From: Candidatus Gastranaerophilales bacterium
Lineage (GTDB): Bacteria; Cyanobacteriota; Vampirovibrionia; Gastranaerophilales; Gastranaerophilaceae
Direction: 5' to 3'
Assembly (NCBI GenBank): GCA_944325635.1
Contig: CALVBD010000001.1
Coordinates: forward strand, 248,001 to 312,000
DNA: 64,000 bases
Part shown: positions 26,585-35,699 of the stretch, piece by piece
How positions within the stretch are numbered: position 1 is the stretch's first letter
Layout of the letters: each line of letters begins with the position of its first letter
Made by a program: the position numbers and the translations under genes
Notes under the pieces: model-generated
Told to the model about the DNA's origin: nothing
The model's database searches: none
What the model saw: only the letters and a program-made list of their open reading frames with translations

Positions 26585-28366
26585 ATGAATAATAAAATTA
26601 GTTTGACAGCGCAAAACAGGTTGATTATTTTCGGACTTCTTTTGAGCACGGTTTTAATAGTTGCAATTGCGGTTTTTGCAATTTTTAATATCCAAAAGAA
26701 GCTGAATGAAGGCTACCAAAACTTTGGTCAGGTAATTTCTAAAACTCTTGCGATTGAAAGTGTTGAGATTACCAAAAACTTGCCTGCCGATAAAATTCAA
26801 GAAACCCTAAAAGCACATTCAGACAGTATCTTAAAAAGTCATAATGATATTGTATTTATCGAATTCCGAGACAAAGACGGCAAGCTTATATATTCCGGTA
26901 AAAATGCACATGCTCTGACCGGCAGAACAAATATAAGGGTAACCTCACCGCTTACTGCTCTCGGTCAGTCAAATCCGATTGGCTCCGTTACTGTCGGGCT
27001 TTCCGGAAATATAATCAGTCAGATTTCCTCTACAACAAGAGCTTCTCTTTTGTTTGTATTCACAGTTGCGTGGATTGTGTTTGCATTTGTAATACTTATA
27101 AATACATACCTTATTACAAGAGAACTCAGAATTCTTCAAAATGGTGTTAAGAAAATTTCATCAGGTGAATTTGGATATAAAATTAAAGCAAAAGATGTAA
27201 GTTCGGAAATTGAAGAACTTTTTAAAGCCTTCAATGATATGTCTGCGCGTCTGCACATTTACGAAGAACAAAACATTGACAGAATAATGCTTGAAAGAAA
27301 CAAGTTTGAATCCGTATTGATGAGTATAGCTAACGGTGTTGTAGTATGTGATGACAATGACAATGTTGTTCTTGTAAATAATCACGCACAAACTTTACTT
27401 GAAGTTACGGAAGATCAGCTTTTAAATACGCCAATACAGCAATACATTGACACATCAGGAAATGAATGCTTTAAAGAGAAAATTGAACAATTTAAAGATA
27501 CACCTCTAGAAATCATTGAGAAAAAACCAATTGAATTTACGATTAACGTTGATAAAAGAGTTATCAAATCTATTATTTCACCGATGTTTACCAGAAATAA
27601 AGATTACGTCGGATATATAATAGTACTTATAGATATGACAAAAGAAGCTGAAATGGAACAGATGAGGGCAGGCTTTATATCAAATGTTTCACACGAACTC
27701 AGAACGCCTGTAACTGTTTTAAGAAGCTATATTGACACTCTCTACAATTACGGAAATGAATTTGATTACGAAACTCAAAAAGAATTTATCGGAACTATAA
27801 ATCAGGAGATTATAAGATTAAATCGCATGGTCAACGATATTCTTGATTTTTCGCGTCTTGAGGCAAATACTGAATTGGAAAAAGAGCCGAATAATATAGA
27901 ACAATTAATAGAAGAATGTGCAAGACAGGTTGATGTACTAACAAAAGAACATAATCTTCATATTACAATCGACAAAAAATCTATTCCGCCTGAATTTATG
28001 TTTAACTATGACAGTATTGAAAGAGCGCTTACAAATTATCTTTCAAATGCTATCAAATACTCGCCTGAAAACGGAGAAATAAAAATTACGCTTGATTATT
28101 CACCTGAAAAGAACGAGGTCGAAGTGGCAGTAACAGATCAGGGCTGCGGGATTTCGGCAGAACATCAGAAAAAAATATTTGACAGATTTTACAGAGTTGA
28201 AAATAACACTCATACGATAAAAGGAACGGGTTTAGGTTTAAACCTCGTCAAAACCACAATCGAAAAACACCACGGCGGACGAGTCTTTGTGCATTCAGAA
28301 GTCGGCAAGGGTTCAACTTTCGGATTTATACTTCCGACTGCTCCGATAGAAATTTCTGTTAAGTAG
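26585..28366 (+). CDS. membrane sensor histidine kinase (WalK/PhoR-like)
   Basis: A 593-residue kinase. Two membrane helices (about 13-35 and 152-175) flank a periplasmic sensor domain of about 115 residues. HAMP (ITRELRILQNGVKKISSGEF) and a PAS domain (LMSIANGVVVCDDNDNVVLV) follow. The HisKA box is FISNVSHELRTPVTVLRSYI, with the phospho-histidine at about 370. HATPase_c has SNAIKYSPENGE, VTDQGCGIS and GTGLGLNLVKT. No response regulator gene adjoins it, so it is an orphan here. Confidence 0.93.
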   Translation: MNNKISLTAQNRLIIFGLLLSTVLIVAIAVFAIFNIQKKLNEGYQNFGQVISKTLAIESVEITKNLPADKIQETLKAHSDSILKSHNDIVFIEFRDKDGKLIYSGKNAHALTGRTNIRVTSPLTALGQSNPIGSVTVGLSGNIISQISSTTRASLLFVFTVAWIVFAFVILINTYLITRELRILQNGVKKISSGEFGYKIKAKDVSSEIEELFKAFNDMSARLHIYEEQNIDRIMLERNKFESVLMSIANGVVVCDDNDNVVLVNNHAQTLLEVTEDQLLNTPIQQYIDTSGNECFKEKIEQFKDTPLEIIEKKPIEFTINVDKRVIKSIISPMFTRNKDYVGYIIVLIDMTKEAEMEQMRAGFISNVSHELRTPVTVLRSYIDTLYNYGNEFDYETQKEFIGTINQEIIRLNRMVNDILDFSRLEANTELEKEPNNIEQLIEECARQVDVLTKEHNLHITIDKKSIPPEFMFNYDSIERALTNYLSNAIKYSPENGEIKITLDYSPEKNEVEVAVTDQGCGISAEHQKKIFDRFYRVENNTHTIKGTGLGLNLVKTTIEKHHGGRVFVHSEVGKGSTFGFILPTAPIEISVK

Positions 28367-28392
28367 CAAAAATAAATATTCACAGATTTTTT

Positions 28393-28591
28393 ATGAAATC
28401 TTCATTTATCCATGAAATGGGACATACTATGAACAGAAATTATAAAGTTGTAAAAAAACAACCGTATTGCGGGATTGAGCTACTTAATTGACACTGTAGG
28501 AACCGCTGCCGGCATTGCAGCAAGCATCAAGGTTAAAGATTACCTCGTAAAGAAAAAACAGGAAAAAGCTGAACAAAAATCAACTAAATAA
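28393..28591 (+). pseudogene. frameshifted remnant with HExxH motif
   Basis: A short frame reads MKSSFIHEMGHTMNRNYKVV and hits TGA at 28489. The next frame continues sensibly (GLSYLIDTVGTAAGIAAS, then KVKDYLVKKK) to TAA at 28589. The break falls near a run of seven A (28452-28458). Joined, it would be about 66 residues with a zinc-protease-like HEMGH and a small hydrophobic segment. It is probably the end of a lost metalloprotease gene, overlapping the convergent TPR gene. Alternatively it is chance. Confidence 0.45.
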
Positions 28592-30172
28592 CCCGTTGAT
28601 TTTATCGACAATTTCCTGCGGATCTATTTCGTTTGTAACTTTATTGATGTCCTGCGCAATCTGATATAACTTTGCAGCCTCAATTTTGTCACCCGTAATC
28701 GTTATTGCACGCGCAAGGTTAAAATGCGCTAGTGCATAATTAGGGTTGCATTCGATTGATTTTTTGAAAAGTTCAATTGCTTTTTGAACCCTGCCTAAAT
28801 CATCAAGGTAAATTACACCAAGATTGTTATATGCGATATCGTAGTTATTATCAAATTCTATCGCAAGTTCATACTCCTTTATGGCTTCATCAAGGTCACC
28901 GTTGCCCCAGTATAGAAAGCCGAGGTTGCAGTGGATTTTCGGATTATTAGGCTCCAAGTCAAGCGCGTTTCTGTAAACAGTCAGCGCGTTTGCAAAATCT
29001 TCCTTATCATAAAATGCACTGCCGAGATTTATGTAAATATCAATATCCTCAGGAGTTTGTAAATATGCACTTTGATAAGACGTAATCGCGGCATCCAAAT
29101 CCTTTTTAGATTCCTGATAAACAAAACCGAGAGTTTGGTTTATAACACTTGTCCACTGCTTTTTAGGATTTAATGTAACCGCAGTTTGGAAATGCGAAAT
29201 AGCACCGTCAATATCGCCTTTTACAAATAAAATATTTGCAAGATTTGAGTGAACATCCGGCATATTCGGCATAATCTGAATTAATTTCTGATAAATTTCA
29301 ACAGCACTGTCATAGTCGCCGATTTCTTCATACGCCTGACAGAGGTGTCTGTATGCTTCAATATTTAAACAATCAAGCCAAATTGCCATTTTATATTCTG
29401 TTATTGCGTCATCATATCTGCCAATTGCACAATAAACATCTCCGAGCAATGAATATAACGGAATAAACCCTGGTGCTTTTTCAATAGCAGCCGCATAAGT
29501 TTCAATCGCCCTGTCAAACTTTCTTGTTTGCACAAGATACATACTTTTTACAAGCATAGGGAAAAACTTAAGATAAGATAGAAATCTACCGACATTTTTC
29601 ATTGCCTGAACATCGAACGGCAGGGTCAAAAGTGAAAGAAAATATTCAAATCTTGATTTAAGCTTCATTTTAAAGGATTTAACAGAAGAAACATTATAAA
29701 GATTTGAAAGCAAAAAGTGAGCGCAGGAGTTTGCAAAAGGTTTATACTTAATAGCCTTTCTAGCATTAATTGCAGCTTCCATAAATCTTGATTTTTTAGT
29801 ATAAGTTTCGGCAAGAAGATAGTATGCTTTAGCAAGTTTAGGCTTTTTGGAAATGGCCATATCAAAATAATTTATAGCCTTGTCCAAATCCCCTTTATAA
29901 TAATGAGCCTGCCCAATTTTAAAGAAGATTTCCGCACTGTCAATGTAGGATTCAAGTGCACGCTGATATTCGGTAATTGCTTCATCAATATACTGGCATG
30001 AATTATAAATATCGAGATGCCATGCGAGATATAAATCTCCTAAGCGGACATGCAAATCGGCGTTCGTCGGATCTTCCTGCAAACCTATCTGGCAAAGCTC
30101 AATCGCACATTTTACATTTCCTGTTTTATATTCTTTGTTAATCTTCTTTTCTAACTGCTTAGTATTATTCAT
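28580..30172 (-). CDS. TPR-repeat protein
   Basis: A 530-residue protein made nearly wholly of tetratricopeptide repeats, about 12 units of 34 residues. Examples are AEIFFKIGQAHYYKGDLDKA, DIYINLGSAFYDKEDFANAL and KIHCNLGFLYWGNGDLDEAI. No signal peptide or catalytic domain is present. A less regular, basic stretch at about 165-215 (VKSFKMKLKSRFEYFLSLLT) interrupts the array. TPR arrays bind partner proteins; the partner is unknown. It appears monocistronic and divergent from the citrate/homocitrate-type synthase. Confidence 0.92.
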   Translation of the reverse strand: MNNTKQLEKKINKEYKTGNVKCAIELCQIGLQEDPTNADLHVRLGDLYLAWHLDIYNSCQYIDEAITEYQRALESYIDSAEIFFKIGQAHYYKGDLDKAINYFDMAISKKPKLAKAYYLLAETYTKKSRFMEAAINARKAIKYKPFANSCAHFLLSNLYNVSSVKSFKMKLKSRFEYFLSLLTLPFDVQAMKNVGRFLSYLKFFPMLVKSMYLVQTRKFDRAIETYAAAIEKAPGFIPLYSLLGDVYCAIGRYDDAITEYKMAIWLDCLNIEAYRHLCQAYEEIGDYDSAVEIYQKLIQIMPNMPDVHSNLANILFVKGDIDGAISHFQTAVTLNPKKQWTSVINQTLGFVYQESKKDLDAAITSYQSAYLQTPEDIDIYINLGSAFYDKEDFANALTVYRNALDLEPNNPKIHCNLGFLYWGNGDLDEAIKEYELAIEFDNNYDIAYNNLGVIYLDDLGRVQKAIELFKKSIECNPNYALAHFNLARAITITGDKIEAAKLYQIAQDINKVTNEIDPQEIVDKINGLFS

Positions 30173-30299
30173 AATTTAATCTTAAATTCTTGCAATTCTT
30201 GCGGAAATAAACTATTATCATTGTAAATAACTTTTTTTAAAAAAGCAAGTTATTTAATAATATTTTGCATAAGCAGGGGCTTAATGATAAGGAGCAAAT

Positions 30300-31604
30300 A
30301 TGAAAGAAAACAGAATTTACTTTGTTGATGTAACTAATAGAGATGGGGTACAGACATCAAGATTAGGACTTGCAAAACTTGAAAAAACAATTATCAATCT
30401 AATGCTTGATAATATGGGAATAACTCAATCTGAATTTGGTTTTCCGACAACAAAGCACGAAATCAATTACCTCAACGGCAACCTAGAACTCGTTGAAAGA
30501 GGCGCCATTAGAAAAACAAAACTTTCAGGCTGGATGAGAGGGATTGCAAGTGATGTTGAACTTTCTTTCAACAATGTTCCGAAATTAAAAAACGTCAATC
30601 TTTCGCAATCAACATCAGAACAGATGATTCACGGGAAATACCTCGGCAAAAAAACTGCTGATGATATTCTAGCAATGACAAAAGAGGCTGTTGAATGCGC
30701 TGTAAAAAAAGGCGCAGAAATTATCGGAGTTAATGCAGAGGATGCTTCAAGAAGCGATATTGAATTTCTTATAAAATATGCAAAAACAGCACAAAAAGCA
30801 GGTGCGCGCCGTTTCAGATACTGCGATACTCTCGGTTATGAAGATCCGCAGACGGCATACACAAGAATTAACAGAATTGCTCGCGAAACCGGCATGGATA
30901 TAGAACTTCACTACCATAACGATTTAGGTATGGCGGTCGGCTGTTCAGTAATGGGCGCAAAAGCCGCAATTGATGCAGGGGTAAATGCCTATATAAATAC
31001 AGCAATTAACGGTATGGGAGAACGTGCCGGCAATGCGGATTTAGTATCCTGCCTGCTTGCTATTTTAAAATCCGCAGGGTTTCAGGATAAATACAAAATT
31101 GATGAAAATATTGATTTAAGTAAAGCATGGCAGCTTGCCAAGTATACATCTTATGCTTTCGGTGTACCTATCCCGATGAACCAGCCTGCTGTCGGTGATA
31201 ATGCGTTTGCGCATGAATCAGGCATTCACGCAGATGGCGCACTGAAAGACCGCCGCAACTACGAACTCTATGACTTTGAAGAACTGGGAAGAGGCGAGCC
31301 TGAAATCATCGAAACAGGCAGAATGATTACAACAGGAGAATACGGTGGAATTAAAGGTTTCAGAAACGTATATAACAACCTTGAACTTGAATTTAAAGAT
31401 GAACATGAAGCAAGAAACATCCTTGAACTTGTCCGCTATGCAAACGTTCATACACAAAAACCGCTTACATCAAGCGAATTAAGGTTTATATACTATTATC
31501 CTGATATTGCGGCAAAAATCATGACAGTATCTCCATACTATGAACCGCACGGTGCAATCAAAGAAAGAGTCGGTACAGTTATTGAATCATGCAAGATAGT
31601 ATAA
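30300..31604 (+). CDS. HMGL-family synthase: Re-citrate or homocitrate synthase-like
   Basis: A 434-residue aldol-condensing enzyme of the isopropylmalate/homocitrate/citramalate synthase family, which joins acetyl-CoA to a 2-oxo acid. Motifs are VDVTNRDGVQTSR, where the Arg-Asp pair is catalytic, GVNAEDASRSD and the metal ligands in ELHYHNDLG. The catalytic loop is NAFAHESGIHADG. The variant start (NRDGVQTSRLGLAKLEKT) and QSEFGFPTTKHEINYLN recall the anaerobic Re-citrate synthases rather than LeuA or NifV. There is no regulatory leucine domain. A LeuC-type dehydratase lies 1.6 kb downstream. The exact substrate (oxaloacetate or 2-oxoglutarate) is inference. Confidence 0.8.
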   Translation: MKENRIYFVDVTNRDGVQTSRLGLAKLEKTIINLMLDNMGITQSEFGFPTTKHEINYLNGNLELVERGAIRKTKLSGWMRGIASDVELSFNNVPKLKNVNLSQSTSEQMIHGKYLGKKTADDILAMTKEAVECAVKKGAEIIGVNAEDASRSDIEFLIKYAKTAQKAGARRFRYCDTLGYEDPQTAYTRINRIARETGMDIELHYHNDLGMAVGCSVMGAKAAIDAGVNAYINTAINGMGERAGNADLVSCLLAILKSAGFQDKYKIDENIDLSKAWQLAKYTSYAFGVPIPMNQPAVGDNAFAHESGIHADGALKDRRNYELYDFEELGRGEPEIIETGRMITTGEYGGIKGFRNVYNNLELEFKDEHEARNILELVRYANVHTQKPLTSSELRFIYYYPDIAAKIMTVSPYYEPHGAIKERVGTVIESCKIV

Positions 31605-31605
31605 T

Positions 31606-32079
31606 ATGTCAATTGAAAAAGTAAGAGAATATTTAAAACAATTTAACAGAGAAAAAGATATAATTGAACTCGAGCACTCAAGCGCAACCGTACAGCTTGC
31701 GGCAGAAGCGCTCGGCGTGGAGCCAGAGAGGATTGCAAAAACTCTATCCTTCAAAATTCCTGAGGGGGCAATCTTAGTCGTCGCGGCAGGAGACGCAAGA
31801 ATTGATAATAAAAAATTTAAATCACAATTTGGCTTGAAAGCAAAAATGCTTTCTCCTGAAGAAGTTATAGAATTTACAGGGCACGCAATCGGCGGAGTTT
31901 GCCCTTTTGCAATTGAAAATAAAAATGTAAAAATCTATCTGGATGACTCATTAAAGCGATTTGAAACAGTCTACCCTGCATGCGGCAGCGGAAATTCAGC
32001 TATAAAGCTTACTCTTGATGACCTCGAAAAATTATGCGGCGCTGTCAACTGGATTGATGTCTGCAAAATACAAAATTAA
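31606..32079 (+). CDS. YbaK/EbsC-family aminoacyl-tRNA deacylase
   Basis: A 157-residue single-domain protein of the YbaK/ProX family, which removes wrongly attached amino acids from tRNA (typically Cys or Ala from tRNA-Pro). Visible are RIAKTLSFKI, with the conserved Lys, VAAGDARIDNKK and GHAIGGVCPFAI. YPACGSGNSAIKLT follows. It starts 2 nt after the synthase stop, so it is co-transcribed with it. The C-terminus overlaps the convergent XRE gene by 4 nt. Confidence 0.9.
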   Translation: MSIEKVREYLKQFNREKDIIELEHSSATVQLAAEALGVEPERIAKTLSFKIPEGAILVVAAGDARIDNKKFKSQFGLKAKMLSPEEVIEFTGHAIGGVCPFAIENKNVKIYLDDSLKRFETVYPACGSGNSAIKLTLDDLEKLCGAVNWIDVCKIQN

Positions 32080-32285
32080 TCAAAATCTATAATATTTTTT
32101 AGAGAAACCTCTAATACATCTGCAATTAAAAATAGTTTTCTGAGACTTATAAACTCTTTACCTGTTTCAATGCAGGCAAGGTGCTCTCTTGATAAGTCAA
32201 TCATTTCAGCAAGTTTATTCTGAGAGAGCTTTTTTGCTTTTCTGTATTTTTTGATATTTTTCCCTAGAGATACAAGTCTTGACAT
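32076..32285 (-). CDS. small XRE-family HTH regulator
   Basis: A 69-residue protein: a lone helix-turn-helix with LGKNIKKYRKAKKLSQNKLA, then DLSREHLACIETGKEFISLR and a helical end. I chose ATG 32285 over the longer open frame, whose extra residues are hydrophobic and non-domain. It is divergent from the neighbouring pseudopilin gene (77-bp gap), which it might control. That is inference. Confidence 0.85.
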   Translation of the reverse strand: MSRLVSLGKNIKKYRKAKKLSQNKLAEMIDLSREHLACIETGKEFISLRKLFLIADVLEVSLKNIIDFD

Positions 32286-32362
32286 ATTTATATTTTGCAA
32301 CAATAATATATATAAATATGTAAGATAACACATTACAATTTATTTTTAAAAAGGAGGTATTT

Positions 32363-33142
32363 TTGAAACAAAAAGAAAGTATTAGATTTGCGTTCACACT
32401 TGCGGAAGTCTTAATTACACTGGGCATTATAGGTGTAGTTGCAGCAATGACACTGCCAACTGTCATAAACAGAACCCAGAGCAAAGAGCTTGAGACGCAA
32501 TTCAAAAAAGTTTATACAGAACTTAATCAGGTTGCGCAGTTGTTTAAAAAGGATTATGAAGTAAGTGTATCGGACTATACTCAGACACTTGGAAGTCGTG
32601 GCGGTACAAAATCTGCACTTATACTCTTAAAATACTTTAAAGGCGCAAAACTCATAGATGATACAACCTATACCTCAAAAGATGAGGAAGGAAATATTAA
32701 AAGTATAAGATATGATATATACACAATGAACGGATCAAAATTAACAATGGGACCATGTGATGATATCGGATTTTATTCAGAAATTGGAGGGCGAATATAT
32801 TCATTTGTCGGAGATACAATACTTAGTGGTGATGATGGACCTATTGTATGTGTTGACATAAACGGGATGAAAAAACCGAATAAGTACGGTTATGATATTC
32901 ATATATTTTATTTTACAACAGACGGGTATGTCCTTCCAATGGGGCAGCCACACAAGGATAACCCTCAAAATACTGCAGTTGCAGACCACAGTTCCGCAAA
33001 TTTTTTCGTAACAGGTGAAGATTTTTGTAAAAGTACCTCAAATGTCAAAAATCAGGCAGCATGCGCATATTATGCAATGCAAAACGTAAACCCGCAAGGG
33101 GACGGAAATTACTGGCAGGATTTTTTAGGAAAAAATAAATAA
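32363..33142 (+). CDS. type IV pilin-like/pseudopilin protein
   Basis: A 259-residue protein with a TTG start after a strong AAGGAGG site. The prepilin leader and helix are RFAFTLAEVLITLGIIGVVA, then AMTLPTVINRTQ. The globular part holds GPCDDIGFYSEIGGR and an Asp-rich loop (CVDINGMKKPNKYGYDIHIF) similar to the one in the pseudopilin at 25601. Two cysteines near the end (FCKSTSNVKNQAACAYY) could pair. It shares domain design with that protein, so they are paralogues. It is not in a secretion operon. Confidence 0.87.
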   Translation: MKQKESIRFAFTLAEVLITLGIIGVVAAMTLPTVINRTQSKELETQFKKVYTELNQVAQLFKKDYEVSVSDYTQTLGSRGGTKSALILLKYFKGAKLIDDTTYTSKDEEGNIKSIRYDIYTMNGSKLTMGPCDDIGFYSEIGGRIYSFVGDTILSGDDGPIVCVDINGMKKPNKYGYDIHIFYFTTDGYVLPMGQPHKDNPQNTAVADHSSANFFVTGEDFCKSTSNVKNQAACAYYAMQNVNPQGDGNYWQDFLGKNK

Positions 33143-33194
33143 AGTTCAAAATAAGTTTTTCATGCTAAAATAAAGAAAAGTAAGGAGAATTTAT

Positions 33195-34436
33195 ATGGGA
33201 ATGACTTTAGCAGAAAAAATTATTTCTGAACACGCAGGAAAAGATGTGCACGCAGGTGAACTTGTAATTGCGAATGTTGATGTCGCGGCAGTACAGGACG
33301 GCACAGGACCTTTAACGGTTCAGGAATTTAAAAAGCTTGGCATTTCAAAACTCAAAAACCCTGAAAGAAGTATTCTCTTTATTGATCACGCGTCACCAAG
33401 TCCGAGGAAAGAGCTTTCTAACACACATACAGTTCTTAGAGAATTTTCAAAAGACTACGGTGCAGTTTTATCAGACGTAGGTGCAGGAGTATGCCACCAG
33501 AGGCTTGTTGAAACCTTTGTAAACCCGGGAGAAATTCTTGTTGGAGCCGATTCTCATACCTGCACATCCGGCGCACTCGGCGCATTTGCAACAGGCATGG
33601 GGTCTACGGATATTGCGGTTGCAATGGCGCTCGGCAAAACCTGGCTTAAAGTTCCTGCAACTTTTAAAATCGAAGTTACAGGAAAATTTAAACCGGGAAT
33701 TTGTTCAAAAGATTTAATGCTTCACCTGATTGGCATGATTGGTGCTGACGGCGCAACTTATAAGGCTCTGGAATTCTGCGGAGACACAATTGAAAATATG
33801 TCAATGTCAGAAAGGTTTACGCTTGCAAATATGGCTGTTGAGGCAGGTGCTAAAGCCGGATTGTTTGTGGCAGATGAAAAGACTAAAGCATTTTTAAAAT
33901 CCAGAGGAAGAGAAGATAAATTCCGTACAATAAGACCGGACAGCGATGCTGTTTACGAAAGAGTAATAAAAATTAATGCGGAGCATATCGGACATACTGT
34001 TTCATGCCCGCATACAGTTGATAACACAAAACCTGTCGAAGAATTAAAAGACGTTAAGGTTAATCAGGTATTTGTCGGCACATGTACAAACGGCAGAATA
34101 GAAGATTTAAGAATTGTCGCTGAAATTCTTGATGGAAGAAAAGTCCATGATGGTGTCAGAATGCTTATCTGCCCTGCATCAAAGGATGTTTATCTGCTGG
34201 CACTTGACGAAGGTTTAATTAAAACATTTGTAGAAGCAAACGCTACAATTCTACCTCCGGGCTGCGGACCTTGTGTCGGGGTTCATGCCGGAACCCTCGC
34301 TGATGGTGAAGTCTGCCTTGCTACGCAAAACAGAAATTTCCAGGGAAGAATGGGTAATGTAAACGGATTTATTTACCTTGCATCCCCTTATGTTGCGGCA
34401 TATACAGCCTTACGCGGACATATTTCGGCAGAATAA
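33195..34436 (+). CDS. LeuC/homoaconitase-type dehydratase large subunit
   Basis: A 413-residue aconitase-family large subunit with a [4Fe-4S] cluster. The Fe-S cysteines are C297 (VFVGTCTNGRIEDLR) and C357/C360 (LPPGCGPCVGVHAG). GADSHTCTSGALGAFATGMG and the substrate loop are intact. This length and class isomerise 3-isopropylmalate, homocitrate or related acids, and need a small swivel subunit that is absent here. Its partner may be elsewhere. Proximity to the synthase at 30300 suggests a shared citrate- or homocitrate-type route, but an intervening pseudopilin and regulator separate them. Confidence 0.87.
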   Translation: MGMTLAEKIISEHAGKDVHAGELVIANVDVAAVQDGTGPLTVQEFKKLGISKLKNPERSILFIDHASPSPRKELSNTHTVLREFSKDYGAVLSDVGAGVCHQRLVETFVNPGEILVGADSHTCTSGALGAFATGMGSTDIAVAMALGKTWLKVPATFKIEVTGKFKPGICSKDLMLHLIGMIGADGATYKALEFCGDTIENMSMSERFTLANMAVEAGAKAGLFVADEKTKAFLKSRGREDKFRTIRPDSDAVYERVIKINAEHIGHTVSCPHTVDNTKPVEELKDVKVNQVFVGTCTNGRIEDLRIVAEILDGRKVHDGVRMLICPASKDVYLLALDEGLIKTFVEANATILPPGCGPCVGVHAGTLADGEVCLATQNRNFQGRMGNVNGFIYLASPYVAAYTALRGHISAE

Positions 34437-34506
34437 TTCTAATCTTTCTCAAAAAAATATTGCCCGCACTCAGTGTATTTTAGCGTGTGTAATTACTGAA
34501 AAATTT

Positions 34507-34527
34507 TCCTTACCATTGGAGTAAGGA
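34507..34527 (+). promoter_or_regulatory. hairpin over the sigma-factor ribosome site
   Basis: TCCTTAC and GTAAGGA form a perfect 7-bp stem around a 7-nt loop. The AAGGA of the ribosome site is in the 3' arm, about 8 nt before the ATG. It may limit translation of the sigma factor. Position could be off by one base. Confidence 0.45.
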
Positions 34528-34535
34528 GATTTGTA

Positions 34536-35135
34536 ATGTCCTCTAATAAGCTGCAATATCGTAAAATGACTACGGAAGAATTGGTCGTTTTATCTCAACA
34601 GAATGATTTGAAAGCGCTTGAAGAATTAATCAGGCGTGAACAAAAAAATGTCTTTGCAACTTTTTCTTATCTGGCAAAAAAACGCGAAAATGTCGCTGAT
34701 TTAACTCAGGAAGCGCTGCTTCGCGTTGCTAAAAATATAAATTCCCTCAAAAATCCGAAACATTTTAAAAGTTGGCTAAACCAGATAGTAACACATCTTT
34801 TTTATGACGAATTAAGGAAATCTGCACGAAAACCGGACATTATCTCAATGGATGAAGAAAATGATGAAGATTCAAACTTCTCCCTTAAATCAATAATACC
34901 TGATAAAAAATGCAAACCGCCTGAAAAATGTATTTCCTCCGAACTTGAGCAGATAATAAAAGCTGCAATACGTGCCCTCCCGGAGCAATTTAGAATTGCA
35001 ATTGTTCTCAGAGAATTGCAAGGGCTGAGTTATGAAGAAATTGCAGAAGCAACAAATTCAAGTGTCGGAACAGTTAAATCAAGGATTTCACGTGCCAGAC
35101 TTAAACTGCAGGACGGATTAAAATCTTACATTTAG
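34536..35135 (+). CDS. ECF-type RNA polymerase sigma factor
   Basis: A 199-residue group 4 sigma factor. Region 2 (about 10-95) contains the core-binding and -10 segment (DLTQEALLRVAKNINSLK, KHFKSWLNQIVTHLFYDELR). An acidic linker of about 30 residues separates region 4 (about 145-195). That region reads LPEQFRIAIVLRELQGLSYE, then EIAEATNSSVGTVKSRISRA. It lies 12 nt upstream of an anti-sigma-like gene, the usual pairing. The stimulus is unknown. Confidence 0.92.
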   Translation: MSSNKLQYRKMTTEELVVLSQQNDLKALEELIRREQKNVFATFSYLAKKRENVADLTQEALLRVAKNINSLKNPKHFKSWLNQIVTHLFYDELRKSARKPDIISMDEENDEDSNFSLKSIIPDKKCKPPEKCISSELEQIIKAAIRALPEQFRIAIVLRELQGLSYEEIAEATNSSVGTVKSRISRARLKLQDGLKSYI

Positions 35136-35147
35136 AAAGGAGAATAT

Positions 35148-35699
35148 ATGAGACATGAATTAAATTGCAATCAGGTTGTAACTCTTTTGACATTTTATAT
35201 AGAAAATAAACTTGACCAAACTTTAAGCATTGCGGTAAAAGAACACCTGAATTCCTGCGAAAAATGCCGGGAAAAATATCTAAAATTAAAAAAAATTCTT
35301 GAAAATTTTTCCGCTATAAAATCAAAAATAGTAGAGGATGAAAGTGTAGATATTAAAGAATATGAAACAGAGCAATACAGACGTTTTAAAGCAAACCTCT
35401 CTGCTTATATTGATAATGAATTAAGCGACAACGAAAATATAAAAATAAAAAAAATTGCAATATCAAACCCTCTAGCCCGAAAAGATCTTGAAGAAGTTTA
35501 CGCATTCAAGCAGTTATTGCATTCTTCATTCAACAGAACAAAAAACGAACTAAAACAAGATTATGCAAAACGAACAGTAGAAAAAATGATTGAAAAGCCG
35601 CAAAAAGATGATCTTAATCCTTTCTACAAACTTGTCGGAATTTTTGCCTGCATAATGGTCTTTATGCTAATAGGAATAATAAATTTATTACACTTTTAA
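35148..35699 (+). CDS. zinc-finger anti-sigma factor, membrane bound
   Basis: A 183-residue protein. The N-terminal ZAS-type motif is CNQVVTLLTF... with HLNSCEKCREKY (H-x3-C-x2-C). A second similar helical segment (YIDNELSDNENIKIKKIA) lacks the cysteines. A single membrane helix closes the protein (about 160-180, GIFACIMVFMLIGIINLL). This is the standard layout of an anti-sigma factor that holds its sigma partner at the membrane. It begins just after the sigma gene with an AAAGGAG site. It overlaps the next, convergent gene by 12 nt. Confidence 0.85.
   Translation: MRHELNCNQVVTLLTFYIENKLDQTLSIAVKEHLNSCEKCREKYLKLKKILENFSAIKSKIVEDESVDIKEYETEQYRRFKANLSAYIDNELSDNENIKIKKIAISNPLARKDLEEVYAFKQLLHSSFNRTKNELKQDYAKRTVEKMIEKPQKDDLNPFYKLVGIFACIMVFMLIGIINLLHF

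Noticed and set aside
32215-32505. 96-residue minus-strand frame over the pseudopilin start
   Set aside because: It covers the strong ribosome site and the conserved prepilin region of the + strand gene.
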